Source: Trichinella spiralis (lineage: Eukaryota; Nematoda; Enoplea; Trichinellida; Trichinellidae). From it: 64,000 nt of DNA. The notes under the pieces are model-generated. The model searched no databases. It saw only the letters and a list, made by a program, of their open reading frames with translations, and was not told where the DNA came from. The first letter of the stretch is position 1. Each line of letters begins with the position of its first letter. Location of the stretch: positions 6,462,475-6,526,474 of the forward strand of contig CM012954.1 of NCBI GenBank assembly GCA_000181795.3, given 5' to 3'. Of this stretch, positions 24,171-38,151 are shown one piece after another. The position numbers were made by a program, and so were the translations under genes.

Positions 24171-26616
24171 TCAAGGAAGGGTTGATGGCCACACGTCGCC
24201 ACCACTGCCACTGCGACCGCTTGTCGAAGGAGCTTGTGAATCTGGGAAAAGACGTGCAAAACACTGAGGAATCTCCCGAACCATATCAGAAGCGACCATG
24301 CCACGTCGATGTCGTTCAAAAGCACAACGACTACTCTCTCTTGTCAATCTACAAGCTCCATACGCTGCCACCAACGTTGGCGTATACTGTGCACCACCGG
24401 AGCTTTAAATAAAACGAAAAAAGAAAAAAATTTTTTTTTAATATTAATTATTAATATAAAATCAAGTTATTATTATTATTCATTTTATTCTGAAACAAAT
24501 TACTTGCTCTCGACAAACAATTCACTATTTCGCTTCGTCCAATGCAGAAATGTACCAAGAACACCGCTGAGCACATCACCCTGACCACCACAACGACGCA
24601 AACTGCACGGTTCTGCACATTCCAATACTGAAAAATATATTCATTAAAAAAAATTTCCATTCTGAATTGAAATTGACTTTAAATCAACTGACCATGTATA
24701 CCATCGGAAATAATATCCGTCGGACCTTTGCGAACAACAGTCACATTTTGCAACTTCGCCGCCAACAGCTTGACCGCACCGAGAGTGTCTTCCGTAACAA
24801 TCACCCTACCTTCAAACTGTGTGAAATTTCAAAATTTAATTTTTTTCAATCCTATTTCATATATATATATACGCATTGTTAACTTGCAAATTCACCTCAG
24901 CTTTGAAAAGACGATCAAATTCAGTAGCATTCGGAGTCATTACGATATTTTTCAATCCTCGTATTGCATCCAAATTTGTCATCACTGCATTCAAACCGTC
25001 CTAAATGTTTTTTTTCTGCCATTTTAATTTTAAATCAAAATTTAAAAATTATCACGATAAAATTTTCAGTAAACGAATAGAACAGAGTATAAAATGAATT
25101 AGCCGCACTATTGATCATAATTATCGATTAATTGTAAAAGTTGCTGACTGAATTAAAGTGGGTATTTTTAGTGCAAGTGTTGCATGAATAATTTGAAAAA
25201 TTAACACTGTTGTAAAGTTGAATTTCAATCACCAGGTTGCATGTTTGAAACACCGACTTGCTCCCACACGCATTGGCTATTATTTGTAATCAGAGGAGAA
25301 AATTGCGGCGCTTCCCGTTCGATTCAAAGGGAAGTGATTGGACGTGTATTTCGATTTGTATATTAAGCAAAAGTCCCAGCTTGCATCTTCGGCCAATGTG
25401 CAAAATTGCAACTAATTTAAACTAACTAAATCGAATACTGCCATAATAAACTGACCGCGTTTATGAACCAAAGGAAGTGCTTCATTTCAAATCACAATCG
25501 AACCCTGCTTCACTTCATCAATAGACACAATAAAAACTGATCGCAATTACCACTGCCAACATGCAAATTTACATAAAAATTACTATAATCTAACTTGGTT
25601 TAAATTTGGTGAAATTGAAAACCTTTGCTCAAAAAAAAATCAATCGTCCCAATTACAGCTCCTTACAACAACTATCAATCAATATGCATTATGTTGAAAT
25701 ATTTAAAAATCAAAAAAAATAAAATAAAAGTTACCAGTAAGGGACTTATTTTTATTGCATTTAAAATTTAAACCATACAAAAGATAACAGCTCAAATTTC
25801 ATTTACATCACGCATGCGGTTATTACTTTTTGTGCACAAATTATAATTTAAAAAAAAAAAGATAATATTGAAATTTCAATTTCTACATACCGCATCCACG
25901 ACAATTGGCATACCAGTGCGAGCCATTTCGCAGACGATACGCAAAATGAATGGAACGAGTTCAGCGCGACGGCCAATTCCTGGTCCAATGATGATCACAT
26001 CCACGCGCGACAACACCTCTTCTTGTACTTCAGCGAATGCATCCTGTGTCCTGTGCGAAGTGAAAAAGGAAAAAAAATTTCAATCAATTGTATCGCTTGT
26101 ACAAGAAAAAAAATTGCAAAACCAATATCATACAATACTGGAAATACAATCAACTCGGGGCTGTATGCTTTAATCGCTTGCCCAGCTTCGGGTGCGCAAA
26201 TGACAAAACTCAAATCGGCCCCCTGAAAGCAGCAAATCGTCAATTATTCACACCAATCGACATCTTCGAACACATCAATACGGTCTTCAAAGCAGAAATA
26301 GCTGCAAAGTATGGAGCGCCAGTATATCTATCGTGATCATACTAATTAATAATTAAACTGTTGAAGGAAAATATTTCAAAAAAAATAAACAATACTGATA
26401 AGAGCCACCGATGACGCAAATACGACCATTCTGACCCTTACGATTCGACTCGTCCAACTTTGGTACACAGCGCCTTGCCACTTCGAGCACTTCACAGTGA
26501 CGTTCTGTACACATGTTCGCTTTTCTTGACAATAACTTCAGCAAATTGAAACGTCGAAACAAAGCCAGACTATACCGTGATGAAAAGGAAAAAAAATTCA
26601 AATTAAAAAAATCCAT
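24171..26616 (-). CDS. NAXD: ATP-dependent (S)-NAD(P)H-hydrate dehydratase
   Basis: Metabolite-repair enzyme that dehydrates damaged NAD(P)HX back to NAD(P)H using ATP. Exons 26616-26396, 26327-26282, 26222-26134, 26050-25891, 25000-24896, 24816-24693, 24627-24504, 24402-24171 give 366 residues in frame. The N-terminus ([19 protein letters not shown]) is rich in Phe, Ser and Arg without acids, a likely mitochondrial presequence. Kinase-fold motifs follow: [58 protein letters not shown], and the catalytic [10 protein letters not shown] near 260. It ends with [13 protein letters not shown] and a Ser/Gly-rich tail. An acceptor (CTGTATAG) lies nine bases before the ATG. Confidence 0.94.
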
Positions 26617-28379
26617 ACAAACAAACTATACAGCAAAATAATAGAAATTTAATTTTATCAAACTTACAATAAATAGGGCACTACTTGTTGATAAACAAAT
26701 TTGAATCAAGTAAAAACAATAAGAAACATATTTCGTCAATCGAAATGCAGAAAAAGTTAACTGAATAAATGTTGAACAAAACGTTCTTTTAACAAAAACT
26801 AAAAATAAAAATATCATCAAGAAGAAGAAGAAATTTACTGTCCAGATTGAATCAATAATAGAAAACAAAACTGTCTGTGAAGTTCAAAATAAAATGTCGC
26901 AAAACTTTTTTTGAAGAAAGTAAAATAATAATGATAATTAAAACAACGTCTCAAACCGAGGTAGTGGGAATGATATTAAACTTCACTAATTGCAACTTTA
27001 AACGTTATAAATTCGAATGTGCATTAATTTTAACTTACGTCCTGAAGAAATAATAATTATTTAATTGAAGAATGTAATTTAAAAATTCGATTCAAACGTT
27101 ACTGAAACTATATCGTACGCAATAGAAAATCAAGTTGTAAGAAGTTGTTGAATTTACAGTTGGAAGGAAAGAAAAGACTTTTGACGACAAATAAAATAAC
27201 TTCACAATGCAATCGTGCAGAGTTTGAAATTTTAAATAAATATTGAACTTTGATAGTCAGGATAACAAACAGTGCAACAATTTGATACATTTGAAATTGT
27301 TGACAAAACAACTGGATAAAAAAAATCTAAACTTATTAACGTTTAACAGTTTCTCACGTAAAATTCTTAAGTAAAATAAAAAAAAGATTAGATAAAAATT
27401 GTAAAAATGTTGAAATTCTCAATGTGAAATATACAAAAATTGAACAAAAAAATTTCACTCACAATGCAACTTTTTCATAATTCGATGTACTATCGATCAT
27501 CAAATGACAATCACGCTCAATTTCAATTTACTGTATTATTATTCAAATGTTATCACGTTTTTTATTTTTTTAATATTGGAAACAAGCAAGCTCAAAAATG
27601 AAAAATTGGAAAGTTAATTAAAGAATTATCACTCTGAACTGTGTTTTATTAACATGTTTGAATCAACTTGCTCAATTGTTAAAAATCAAACCATTAATTA
27701 GTTGTGCTTCTTTTGGAAAAATAATAAATGTTAATCATTTATGTCAATGGACAAGTTCAACGATAACGATAATGTGATAGACCGATTAGCAGTAGTGATG
27801 AATTAAATTGTGATGCGGATTTTAAAAACACACTCCCAACATGCAATATTGTCGAATTAATTTTCAAAAATAATTAACAAAACTGGTTTCAATTTAAATA
27901 ATTGCATATGAATTAATTGAAAATTAATTCCTGACTGAGGATATGCGTGTATTTTTTTTCTTCCTAGTCGTAAAATTTAACAACAGAGGTAAGATTGGTT
28001 TGATTGACGGCAAAACTGAGACCGACGCAAATGTTTTGGTTTAAAGTTTTAAGCGAAGAGGACGTCTGAGTCGGGATTTCGCCTCGCCGCCTACAACATA
28101 TCCGGCCAGCATTTTGCTTGTTTTGCTAAACACGCGGCGCGTAGTAGCTTCGACTAAAGTGAATTGAAGAGCTTACACTTACGACAGCCGCTTCACAACA
28201 TAACGTCCCGTTGAAGACGAAGCATCGACGTACACACACACACACACACACACACACCACACACTGACTGGATTGCTATGCTAACGGCTGACGTCTTTTC
28301 CTCATTGCCAGTCCCTCAAGTCCTCCTCAACTAACTCTCATCCAACTTTGGGATCTTCACTTTGTAACACTGCCCCAAA
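26617..28379. other. Divergent promoter region, NAXD / hemicentin-like gene
   Basis: AT-rich except 27990-28379, which is GC-richer and directly precedes the hemicentin-like start codon. It contains the (CA)n tract listed separately. No coding exon is supported. Confidence 0.45.
28232..28259. repeat. (CA)n microsatellite
   Basis: About thirteen CA units, 120 bases upstream of the start codon of the hemicentin-like gene. Confidence 0.95.
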
Positions 28380-28552
28380 ATGCTTAACTTCGCCTTGTAC
28401 ACTTTGCTTCAACTTTTGAAACTGTCAGCAGACGCAGCTCAGCTAGAATTTGGCACATTCAAAGCTGCCGTCTACCACGGTGCTACGGTTTCACAACACC
28501 AATCACAACATCACTTCAAAATGACAATACCAAATGCAAATTTCTACAGCCG

Positions 28553-28583
<31 letters not shown>

Positions 28584-31500
28584 AACAACCAAGAAGGCAT
28601 GTCTTCGTTGACTTTTGTCATCGACACCACAGGATCCATGTACGATGATTTGCAACAAGTGCGTGAAGGTTATGAGCGCATTTTTGAGACCGTCGCCGAA
28701 CAGAAGGATCGTCTCATTTACAATTACGTACTCGTACCGTTTCACGATCCTGGTTTGTATTCGTTTATTTATTTATTTATTTATTTATTTGTACATTAAA
28801 CTCTTCAATGCCATGTGAAATGCTAATTTATAACGGTTGAAACAACAGTAAAATAAACCAATAAAACAACTAGAGAAAGCATCAATGTAAACTTATTTTA
28901 CAGTACGCCTGTTTGTTAGATGAGTGAAATGAATTTCCAATTCGATTGCAAGATGATAGATAATAGATTAATAGATTCAAAAAGCTTTTGAAAATGTAAA
29001 CAAAACCGATATCGATCATTTTCTTATTATTGTTAATATGAACAATAACGGTTATAAAAGAAAAAAATAAATTTGCAATCGTAATAATAAAAGTCAAAAC
29101 TTACCACAAGTTAACAAGCGTCCAATTCCGATGACTGCGTTCGTCAAAGAAAACAAACGCAAAGCGTCATATACGCGGTAACCCGCGTATGCAAATTTTC
29201 ACATACGTCAACATAAATTTGCATTATTGAGGAAATTCTAATTTGAAAAAATTTGGAAAACCACTTTAGTATTGAAATCATTTTTTTTAATATGCAAAAG
29301 TATACCATTTAAAATTTCAGAAGTAAAATCTCCGATTGTGACACAAGATGGAAATTATTTGAGAAAACAACTAGACGCCATAGACGTACAAGGCGGAGGC
29401 GACTGCCCGGAGATGACGTTGACCGGTATAAAGCTTGCCTTGCAATCATCACTGCCAGCGTCTTTTATTTATGTTTTCACCGACGCCCGAGCTAAAGATT
29501 ATCACCTACTCGACGAACTTGTCGCTCTGGTACAAGAAAAGCAAAGTCAAGTAAACATTTCAAAAAAAATCTTATTATTAAAAAATATTTTGGCGATTGA
29601 AAATATAATAATTCGAAATATACCGTTTTGCCGACATTCTAGATCGTATTTGTTATGACCGGTGATTGTGGAGATCGAACTCACCCAGGATATGTTGCTT
29701 TTGAAAAGCTGGCCTCCATAAGCAGCGGTCAAATATTCCACCTTGACAAAGCGGACGTGAACAAGGTAAGCGACAAGCTGCTTGATTTTATGCAAATTAT
29801 CCACAGTCCAATTGCTGACCAATTTCCAAACAGATCATCGAATACGTGAGAGTGAGCTTGCAGACCAGAGCAGTTCGCATTGTAGCCGAAGATAAAGAAG
29901 AATCTGGCAATTTTGAAATCCAATTTCCCGCAGATTCGCATCTTTTTGAAATGGTCGTCTCCGTCTCTGGGGAACGGCCACAAATTAAACTAATTGATCC
30001 TGAAGGTAGCGTGATCGTCTATTTCACTTTTTTTCATCGATACTGTGCAAATTTTCAAGTAAAAAAAACTTCAAATTTATTATTTACTTTTGAAAATAAA
30101 ATTTCAGTTCTGTGTATTTCAAAAAATTTAATCCCGCTTCAGCGTTCAATCGCGTCATTCACTAAAGCCATTTCAAATGTTCAAGTATTTTTTACTTGAT
30201 GCTCACTTGTAGATACTGTAAAATTTATTTTGTTTACTTTTTGTTTTTTTTGATAATTTGTTTGATAAAAATTTATTGTTGATGTTTTTTTGAAAATGAA
30301 AATTTTTTTTAATTCATTATTATTCCAGGGCAAGTGGTGAAAGGCAGAAATGTAGTACAATTGAGTAACGTCATTGTTGAAGCTGTGACCAAGCCGAAGC
30401 CAGGTATATGGACTCTAAAGGGCTCTTCATTTGGACGACGCTCAGTTCGAGTAACGGGCAAGAGCAATTTAGATTTCAAGCATGGATTTTCACCTTTCCC
30501 AGATTCATACCATTCCAAACTGCACAATCAACCCATTTCAGGTTTTTCCAGTTGTCTTTTTTTTCTATTTGATATACTGTATTATTGTATTTTTATTTCA
30601 GGGCAGTCTACACATTTGATAGTCAATGTAACTGGACTCCCTCGTCCTGGTATTACTACAGATGCTGAATTTATCAACTTACGTGGCGAGGCAATTTTCA
30701 ACGGTCGCCTTCATGCGCACAGTACACAGTTTGGTGTTTATTATTTGGACGCATTTACACCTCCAGAAGGTCACTTTTACGCTAAGGTTATGAACAGGAA
30801 ATGTCTCATTTTTAATACGAAATTACTTTTCATTTCCGGTTTTTTAGATCATCGGTGTGGATGAACATAATTTCAAATTTCAAAGATTATCTCCATCAAC
30901 AGTTTGCTCAAGGGTGGTACGACAACTGCCGATCGTGCTCATGCCGAAACACACTGAAGTGATGCTTTTTCACAGTGTGAGCTTGACTTGCGCTGTTCAA
31001 AGCAGCATACCGTATACTGTTGCCTGGTACAAAGGCAACGACGAGCATCTCAGTGGACCATTATATTTTGAGTAAATTATTCATTTTGTATTGAAACCAG
31101 TTTGATCGACTTTCTGACTTTTCGCGAACTTTTCAGACACTCCGAAACCATCACTTGGACTATTCCTACAGTTACTCATAGTGATGCCGGATATTATAAA
31201 TGCTCAGTAAGCAGTCAGGCAGGCAACGTTTCCGGACAAACCTACCTTGAAATACGAGGTTTTTTTCTTGCAACTTATTTTAAAATTATTGTTTTATTTT
31301 TTGCATAACTGTTTCTTTAGAACCTCCTTTACACGTTAGTTCACCCAAAGTGTACACATTTCCAGAACACACGCCCGCTTATGTGGACTGTACTCACGAT
31401 GAACCCAGCATGGCAACCATTACATGGCAGCGACGCGGAGAGCCGTTGCACAACACTGATCACATAGTATTTTTGTCTTTTATTGTATACATGTTAATTT

Positions 31501-34500
31501 TTATTTCTGACAGTTATTTCTGTAGAGAATTTTTCCAAATGGAACTCTGTTGATTAATCGCATTTCAAAATCAGATGAAGGCCCGTACGTATGCAACGTG
31601 TTAACTAGCCGTGGTCGAGCCTTGGCAGACATTACCGTATTGGTCATTCGTAAGTTTGATTTGATTGTTTTTAATGTTTTTTTCGACAAAATTTCAGAAA
31701 TTCAATTTTCAGAAAGACCTCGCGTTCATGTTAGTCCAAGAGTAATTGATTTCGCTCGAAATCAAGATTTCACAATTCGATGTGATGTCCAAGGTCAAGA
31801 TGTCGTCGCTGTCCAATGGTATTTCAACGGCCGCCCCATTGTACCTGGACAGCGTTTTAATGTTGATTCAAATAGTACAGTTTTTGAACTTTTTTTCTTC
31901 AAATTCAAATATTTGCTTTATACTGTTTTTTGTTTATTATTTCAGATCAGCTAACAGTGTTTAGAGCGGAAAAACAAAATGAAGGTAGATATGAATGCAG
32001 AGCGGAAAATGCGGCTGGCTCAACTAGCGACGCTGCGAATGCTCAACTACGCGGTACGTTTCTTTAATTTTGATTTATACTTGAATGTCATTACAGTATT
32101 CATTTTTGTAAACTATGTAATTGCCGTTAGTGATGTGAGAATATGTGGGTAAAAGCACAGTTGATTGTTAACAATGCTTAATATTGAAGGGAAGTTTGAA
32201 AAATTTCCATAATAAGATAAATTGTACGGGTAAATTTTAATTTCTATAAGATGATCGTTTGACTTCTTTTCTACGGTTGACACTCATCTTTTGTGACAAT
32301 TTTGAATATTTCAAACGAAAGTAAGGTATTCTTCAGTATTAGAATTTTGTTCGGTCACATGAAAAGGTTTTCGGCACTTTTCAAATTGTCGTATTTTATT
32401 GTACCGATGTTTGGGCAGTAAACATTGTTTATGTCACATTTGAGAAAGGTTAATCAATCAGAATTTGTTCGTTTTCTTCAAACATTCCGCTTCGATGTGT
32501 TGAAATAAAGCGGGCTCGTAAAACAACATGTTTACACATGTTAGAATTCCAAAAGTCCAATATTTGACTTCTGTTGCACTATTGGTTAATTTTCATCAAC
32601 CTTAGAAAAGCATAATAATAAGAATAATAATAAGGCTTAGGGGACATGTTTCGCATAGAGAAAACAACAACAAAATCAATAAATAAATGTGGTTGTTGGG
32701 TAGTTGGTGGATGTTGGATCAGATCTGCTTTTCATATTATTATTATTATTATTTTGATCTGATCGAATTAGTGAGGAATATTATGTATGGAATAGCATCA
32801 AAGCGAACAGAAGAAGGTGACTGAGAAGTAGGCGGGAAATGAGCGAGGATCTCTTCTGGATGATGAACGACGATGCGGCTGCACAGCGGCCGAACGTGTT
32901 GCAGTGGTGCTGCTTGCGATCGCATGTCAGACCTATCCTGGCAATTGGACGGCCGTCTTTGTTCGCAATTCCATATTTTCTGTAGGCGCTTTCGCACTGC
33001 TTTGTTTTATAATCGTAGCAGCAAAGTTCACAACGCCCGCGGAGAGTGTCACATTCGCATGTAGCCAGAAGCGGCGAATGCTCTCGACACGGATCACGAC
33101 AATCACCATCAACGCAGACGCGTCTTTTCCGAGAATCACAATATGCACCTTCGGCGTGGTTCAGGCACGCGTTCGCTGTGCATCTTTTGTTCAAGCATAT
33201 TCGTCGATCACTCTTATCATCGCAAGGGACCCCGTCCGGCAAGTCGTGACATCGTCGGCAAGCTTCTCGTTCCCAATGTTCACCATTCGGCTTGAAAAGC
33301 AACAAAAAACAACCCATATATCTATATACAAGACAATTTGTATAGAAGAGGAATACCTTGTAAATTTTGTAATGGTGAGCTGGCAAACAGGGACTAGCAG
33401 AATTTCCGCAGCATAAATAGCAGTAATTGTCATCTTCGGAAGGGCAGTTGCATTGGCGCATGTTCAACCGTGCGCAGGCACTTTGGCAAGTACGATTACG
33501 ACACAAGCCAGCTCTGGTCGGATCGCAGATGCTGTCTTCTTCACGATTTGTACAATCGCCCACCGGTGGACCGAGGTCGTAAGCTGCGACGACGAAGCTT
33601 TGCAGAAAAAGCTGGGCTTGGGATATTAAAATGAATAAAGCGAAAATTGAAGAACCAGTAAAATTGACAACGGGATTGTTGTCGGCTGCCGGCACAGGAA
33701 ACAACATCGGTCGGGGCTACGAGCTTGTCGCCGCAGCTTTACAACATACTGCTGCTGTGGTTTCTGTTAGCAGCTGTGTTTACGCTCACAAATGGTCAGA
33801 AAAAGAGAAAATTTTTCGAAAAAAAGTGGAGGGTGTGCTAAATAGTGGAAGGGGAGTGGGATGAAAATAAGCGACGACTTTTGATGACCGAGCTGTTTGT
33901 TCTGTTGAATGTGTTTGTGCTGAAAATGAGAAAATCATAAAAAGCAAAAAGAAGGATAAACATAAACATATATAAACAGGCGGAAGAAAACAATATCAAT
34001 TTATCAAAGTGGTCACTTTAAAAATTTTGTTATTGTTTTGCTTTTGCAGACGCGTTTTTTTATTTTTGAAATTTCGTTTTAAAACGTAAAATGTGTGTGA
34101 TGCATGTGTATGTGTGTGTATACATGTATGCGTATATACGTATGGGCTGGTGATGGATAGATGAAATTTGATGAGCTGGTGGTGGTGGTTGTCGTTTTTA
34201 AAAATTTCTCTCTCATTTGCCTATTCTCGAAGTGAAAACAAGACATGCTAGTGGTGCAGTAAAATTGGCGTGTTGAGTGACTGATTAGAGTTGCTAGTTG
34301 AGAACATTCTACGCTTAATGTTGTACGATTGGACGGCAGCTGTCACGCCAGCCGCGCGTCAATCGTCGGCTGAGAAGCGAAATCATCATTTCATATTTCA
34401 AATCAAGCAGGAAAAGCAAAAAACAACAAAAAATAACTACATACAACTCTGATCTCAGCATGCATTATTTAAATATTTTTTTTTCTTTTTGGAAGCAGGG

Positions 34501-37500
34501 GGAAGGGGAAAGGAAGGGGTTTATTTTTACATTGTTTAGTAATGTTTGCACTGAGACAGTAAAAGTGATTTATTTTTTTTTACTTTTATTGGAGGAAGTT
34601 GAACGATCAAATGACGATCATGCTTTTTAGCTTAGAAAAATGACTAAACTTTTATGTGATTGTTTTTCCTTTTCGCCTACAATGGCTAATAATACACAGT
34701 TTTGTTTACTCATAGAGTACGTTGAAATTTTCATTTTTGAAATTGAAAAAAAAAATATATATATTGTCAATGAAATGAAAATTATAAAAATCACTTTCTT
34801 ACTGATTAAATTAATGAGCAAAGACTTTTCAATTTTTATAAATTTATGTTTAGAAATTATTTGTAGAAATTTCCTTTGTAATAATGAATGGAGAAAAAAT
34901 ATTTATATGCCCAAAGGAGTTTGAAAAGTAAAGAATACTAATTTGTAATGAAAGCTTTGAAATTTCAAATTCTCTCAAAGAGGAGGAGTGCATATATTTT
35001 ATATATATATATATATGGGGAAGAAGCAGGTTTAGCCAATTAGCGCGTGTGATCGTGAAGGAAGAAATTATTCAAAACGGGCGACTGTCTTTTTTTTTCT
35101 CAATGCAAATAGCTACAAGCTTATCTTTACCGGAAATTCCGTTTTCCGGTGCAAATCGAGCATCAGTAAACAATTTGTCAAATGAATTGTAAAAATCCAC
35201 GTAAAATATTCGTTCAGGAGTTCAGCGATCACTTCATTAGCGAATTCAGAGGCAAACTTTCTTCGAATTAATGATTCGACTAGGTTCAGTTGAAAATTTA
35301 AATTATAAACTTGCATATATGCAAAAGATGTGCGTATTGAAGAAAAGCAAATCAACTTGCGCGCGCGCGATTAGCTTTGATTTCAAGCAGTATTACAAAT
35401 TGAATGAAATTAGTATAACGAAAAAAAATATATATATATATTACGAGATAAATTGACCTTAACGTACATTTTGGCGAACAATTTAGCACATCTATTTCTT
35501 ATTGTCTACTTTTTTAAATGTCGATAATAATCTCCTCATATGTGTATGTTTTTGTGACGGAAGCATACATGTTTTTCGTGTTTATTATTAATTTTTTGAG
35601 ATGTTTATATATTTAAATTATTTTGGTCTTTGTGTAAAATGTATTTTCTAGTTAGTTTAGTTTTGAAACAGTGGGTAACTGATCAGAATCTGAGCGATAT
35701 TTTTTAATCAATTCAAAGCTGATTGGTTTAACCATCGGCAGGCAGTGAGAAGACAATTTAATTTCTATACCGATTAAGAATAAATTCAATTTTTAATAGA
35801 ATAATTGTAAAAGTACGAAATGCTTCATTTTTCTTCTGTCAAGCTCTTTTTCTACATTTCTCTTTCCCTCTACCTCCCGCCCCTATGCTTTTCTCTCTTT
35901 GACTCAGTTTCAGTCGATTTTTTTTCCCAACTGGTCATCTATCATAGCAGAATTGTAGAGGAGCAAAAAAGAATAATGGAATATTTTTATCATTTGGCAT
36001 GGAATGATAAATTTGTTATTTGAAAAGCTATATTTGGTGGCAATTGCTTTTGCTATTTTTGAATGTAGAACAACAGCTTATGCTGTTTTGGAATGTAGAG
36101 CAGAAAGAATAAGAATAAGAAGAAGAGGAAGAAGAAGGCATGCAGGCATGCATGCATGATTCCCTGGTTGGCGGTTGAAGAAAGGTCGAATTTCCACTTC
36201 ACAAATTCCTCGTTATCAATGCAACATATGCGTTATGAATCGATTGAATGTGAATCTCTATTCTTGATCATATATGCAATTGGCGAGGGGATCAATAGAA
36301 ATTTGTACTCAATCAGGCGAAGCAAACCTGGACAAAATTTGCCGTTGGTCAGTTGAAATTTGATTGATTATTTGGTTTGTTGGAAACGATGTAGCAGTTT
36401 GATTTGTATGAAAGAAAATTTAAACATAAACATATATGTATATATTGTAATGTAAGGGAAAAAGTCAACAACAACAACAACAACAGTGAGAGAGCAATAG
36501 TAGTAGCAGTAGTAGATGAGTAGTTAATTTAATATTACAATTTTCCTCTGGGATAGGCTTTTTTCAACAATTGTGCTTAAATCGATTGCCACGAATTAAG
36601 AAAAGCGTTCAATTCGATGAAGCTCACTTTCGCATTTCAATTCAACATCAGTAGCAGCATGTGTGTTATTTGGAAGAAAAAGCAAACAGCGCGCGGAAAT
36701 GATGATATCATCAAGCTGTGTATCTGTCAGCGTCCGTAACGGCTGCTTAAGCTAATTATGTATATACTATAATAAAGTTGATAAGCATTTTCAACTGGAA
36801 TCGAGCTGAATTTTAAAATTTTCTTTAATACATTTATCCCACCTAAACCATCCAGTATTATGATAATCATAATTGTTGTCGGCGTCGCTGTTGTTGTTGT
36901 TGTTTTAGTGTTCCTTCAGTATGGTTTTTAAATTGGTTAAAATTATTAACTTTTAACTAATTGCAATGTCTAAAAATAAGCACAGCAGTATGAAAAGAAT
37001 TGGTCGTCAAGGTAACGAAGATAATTTTAAAGAAAAATACATATGAAACATTTTCCGTTTTACCTGTACATCTGAACAATTAAACGGGTACAAAGTTGTT
37101 TTTTTTATTATTAAATTTATCCCTATACTACTTGGAGTAAGGCTTTGGCTTCCCATATTTGGTATGGCCGATTGGTGATCAAATGACGGTAATTCAATGG
37201 AAAATTAGTCAACGAGCAAACAAACATGCATCACACGGGCGCGTTATTTATCACCACCAAGGCGCATACATGTGAGAAAATAAGCATTTAAGAGAAAGGG
37301 AAATTTTTCTCTTCTTGTCCGGATGTTTTGTAGATCAAACATTTCATCACATACAAAATGTCAAAAGCATTAAAATGCACAACAATAATATTGATGATAA
37401 TCATGCACAAAAAATCAATTTTTCACAGTAGCTTTTACCTTTTGTTATACTGTCTGACAGTGAATGGAAGTGGAGAATTTTAAAAAAAATAATAATAATA

Positions 37501-38105
37501 AATAGAAAAACTTTTCATCCTTTCAAATCTTCATAGTATTATGATAAAATTAATTGGAGTTTTATTTTCTTTTTTTTTCATTCGTTCAGTTCAACTTTGA
37601 GCTTGAGAAGCTTGAGCTGAGCTTGGTTATTATTACTATCATTATTATCATTAAGGCCGGCATATATCTTGTTCACCTGGCCGAAAGTGAATAGCGACTA
37701 TTATATTAAATCGATGTTTAGCTGTGAGCTAATGTCGGGAAAGGGGAGAGACGCTTTGGTGTTTTTCGGCAGACGAAATAGGGTTCATCGATTGGGCAAT
37801 GGGTACCTTTGGACACGCCTACAATCGATCATCAATCGAAGGGAACCCGGCCGGGTTTTACTTTTCCGTTTTCTCTTCTCTCAAGTCCCTTTTAAATATT
37901 GAACGAGCTATTTTATTATTATTTTCCTTGATTATTTACTTTCATTCATGTTCAATATACATCATAAAATATACATATGCATGTACGACCGTTATTGTAT
38001 ATTGTGTTCTTTTTTTTTGGTTTTTCATTAGCCGATTATTAATCACTTTTTATAGCAGTAGCTTTTCGAACAGTATAAAAGAGAATAAATTTTCATCTAA
38101 TCTAC

Positions 38106-38151
<46 letters not shown>

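Noticed and set aside
24128-24412. Plus-strand ORF over the NAXD terminal exon
   Set aside because: The minus strand continues the NAXD fold ([13 protein letters not shown]) in the right phase.
25490-25510. Possible tRNA (GGTTCGATT-like B box on the minus strand)
   Set aside because: No T-arm, anticodon arm or acceptor stem pairing could be drawn around it.
32873-33416. Plus-strand open frames up to 170 codons
   Set aside because: They are antisense shadows of the nested cysteine-module gene, which has ordered Cys repeats, a leader and a phase-consistent intron.
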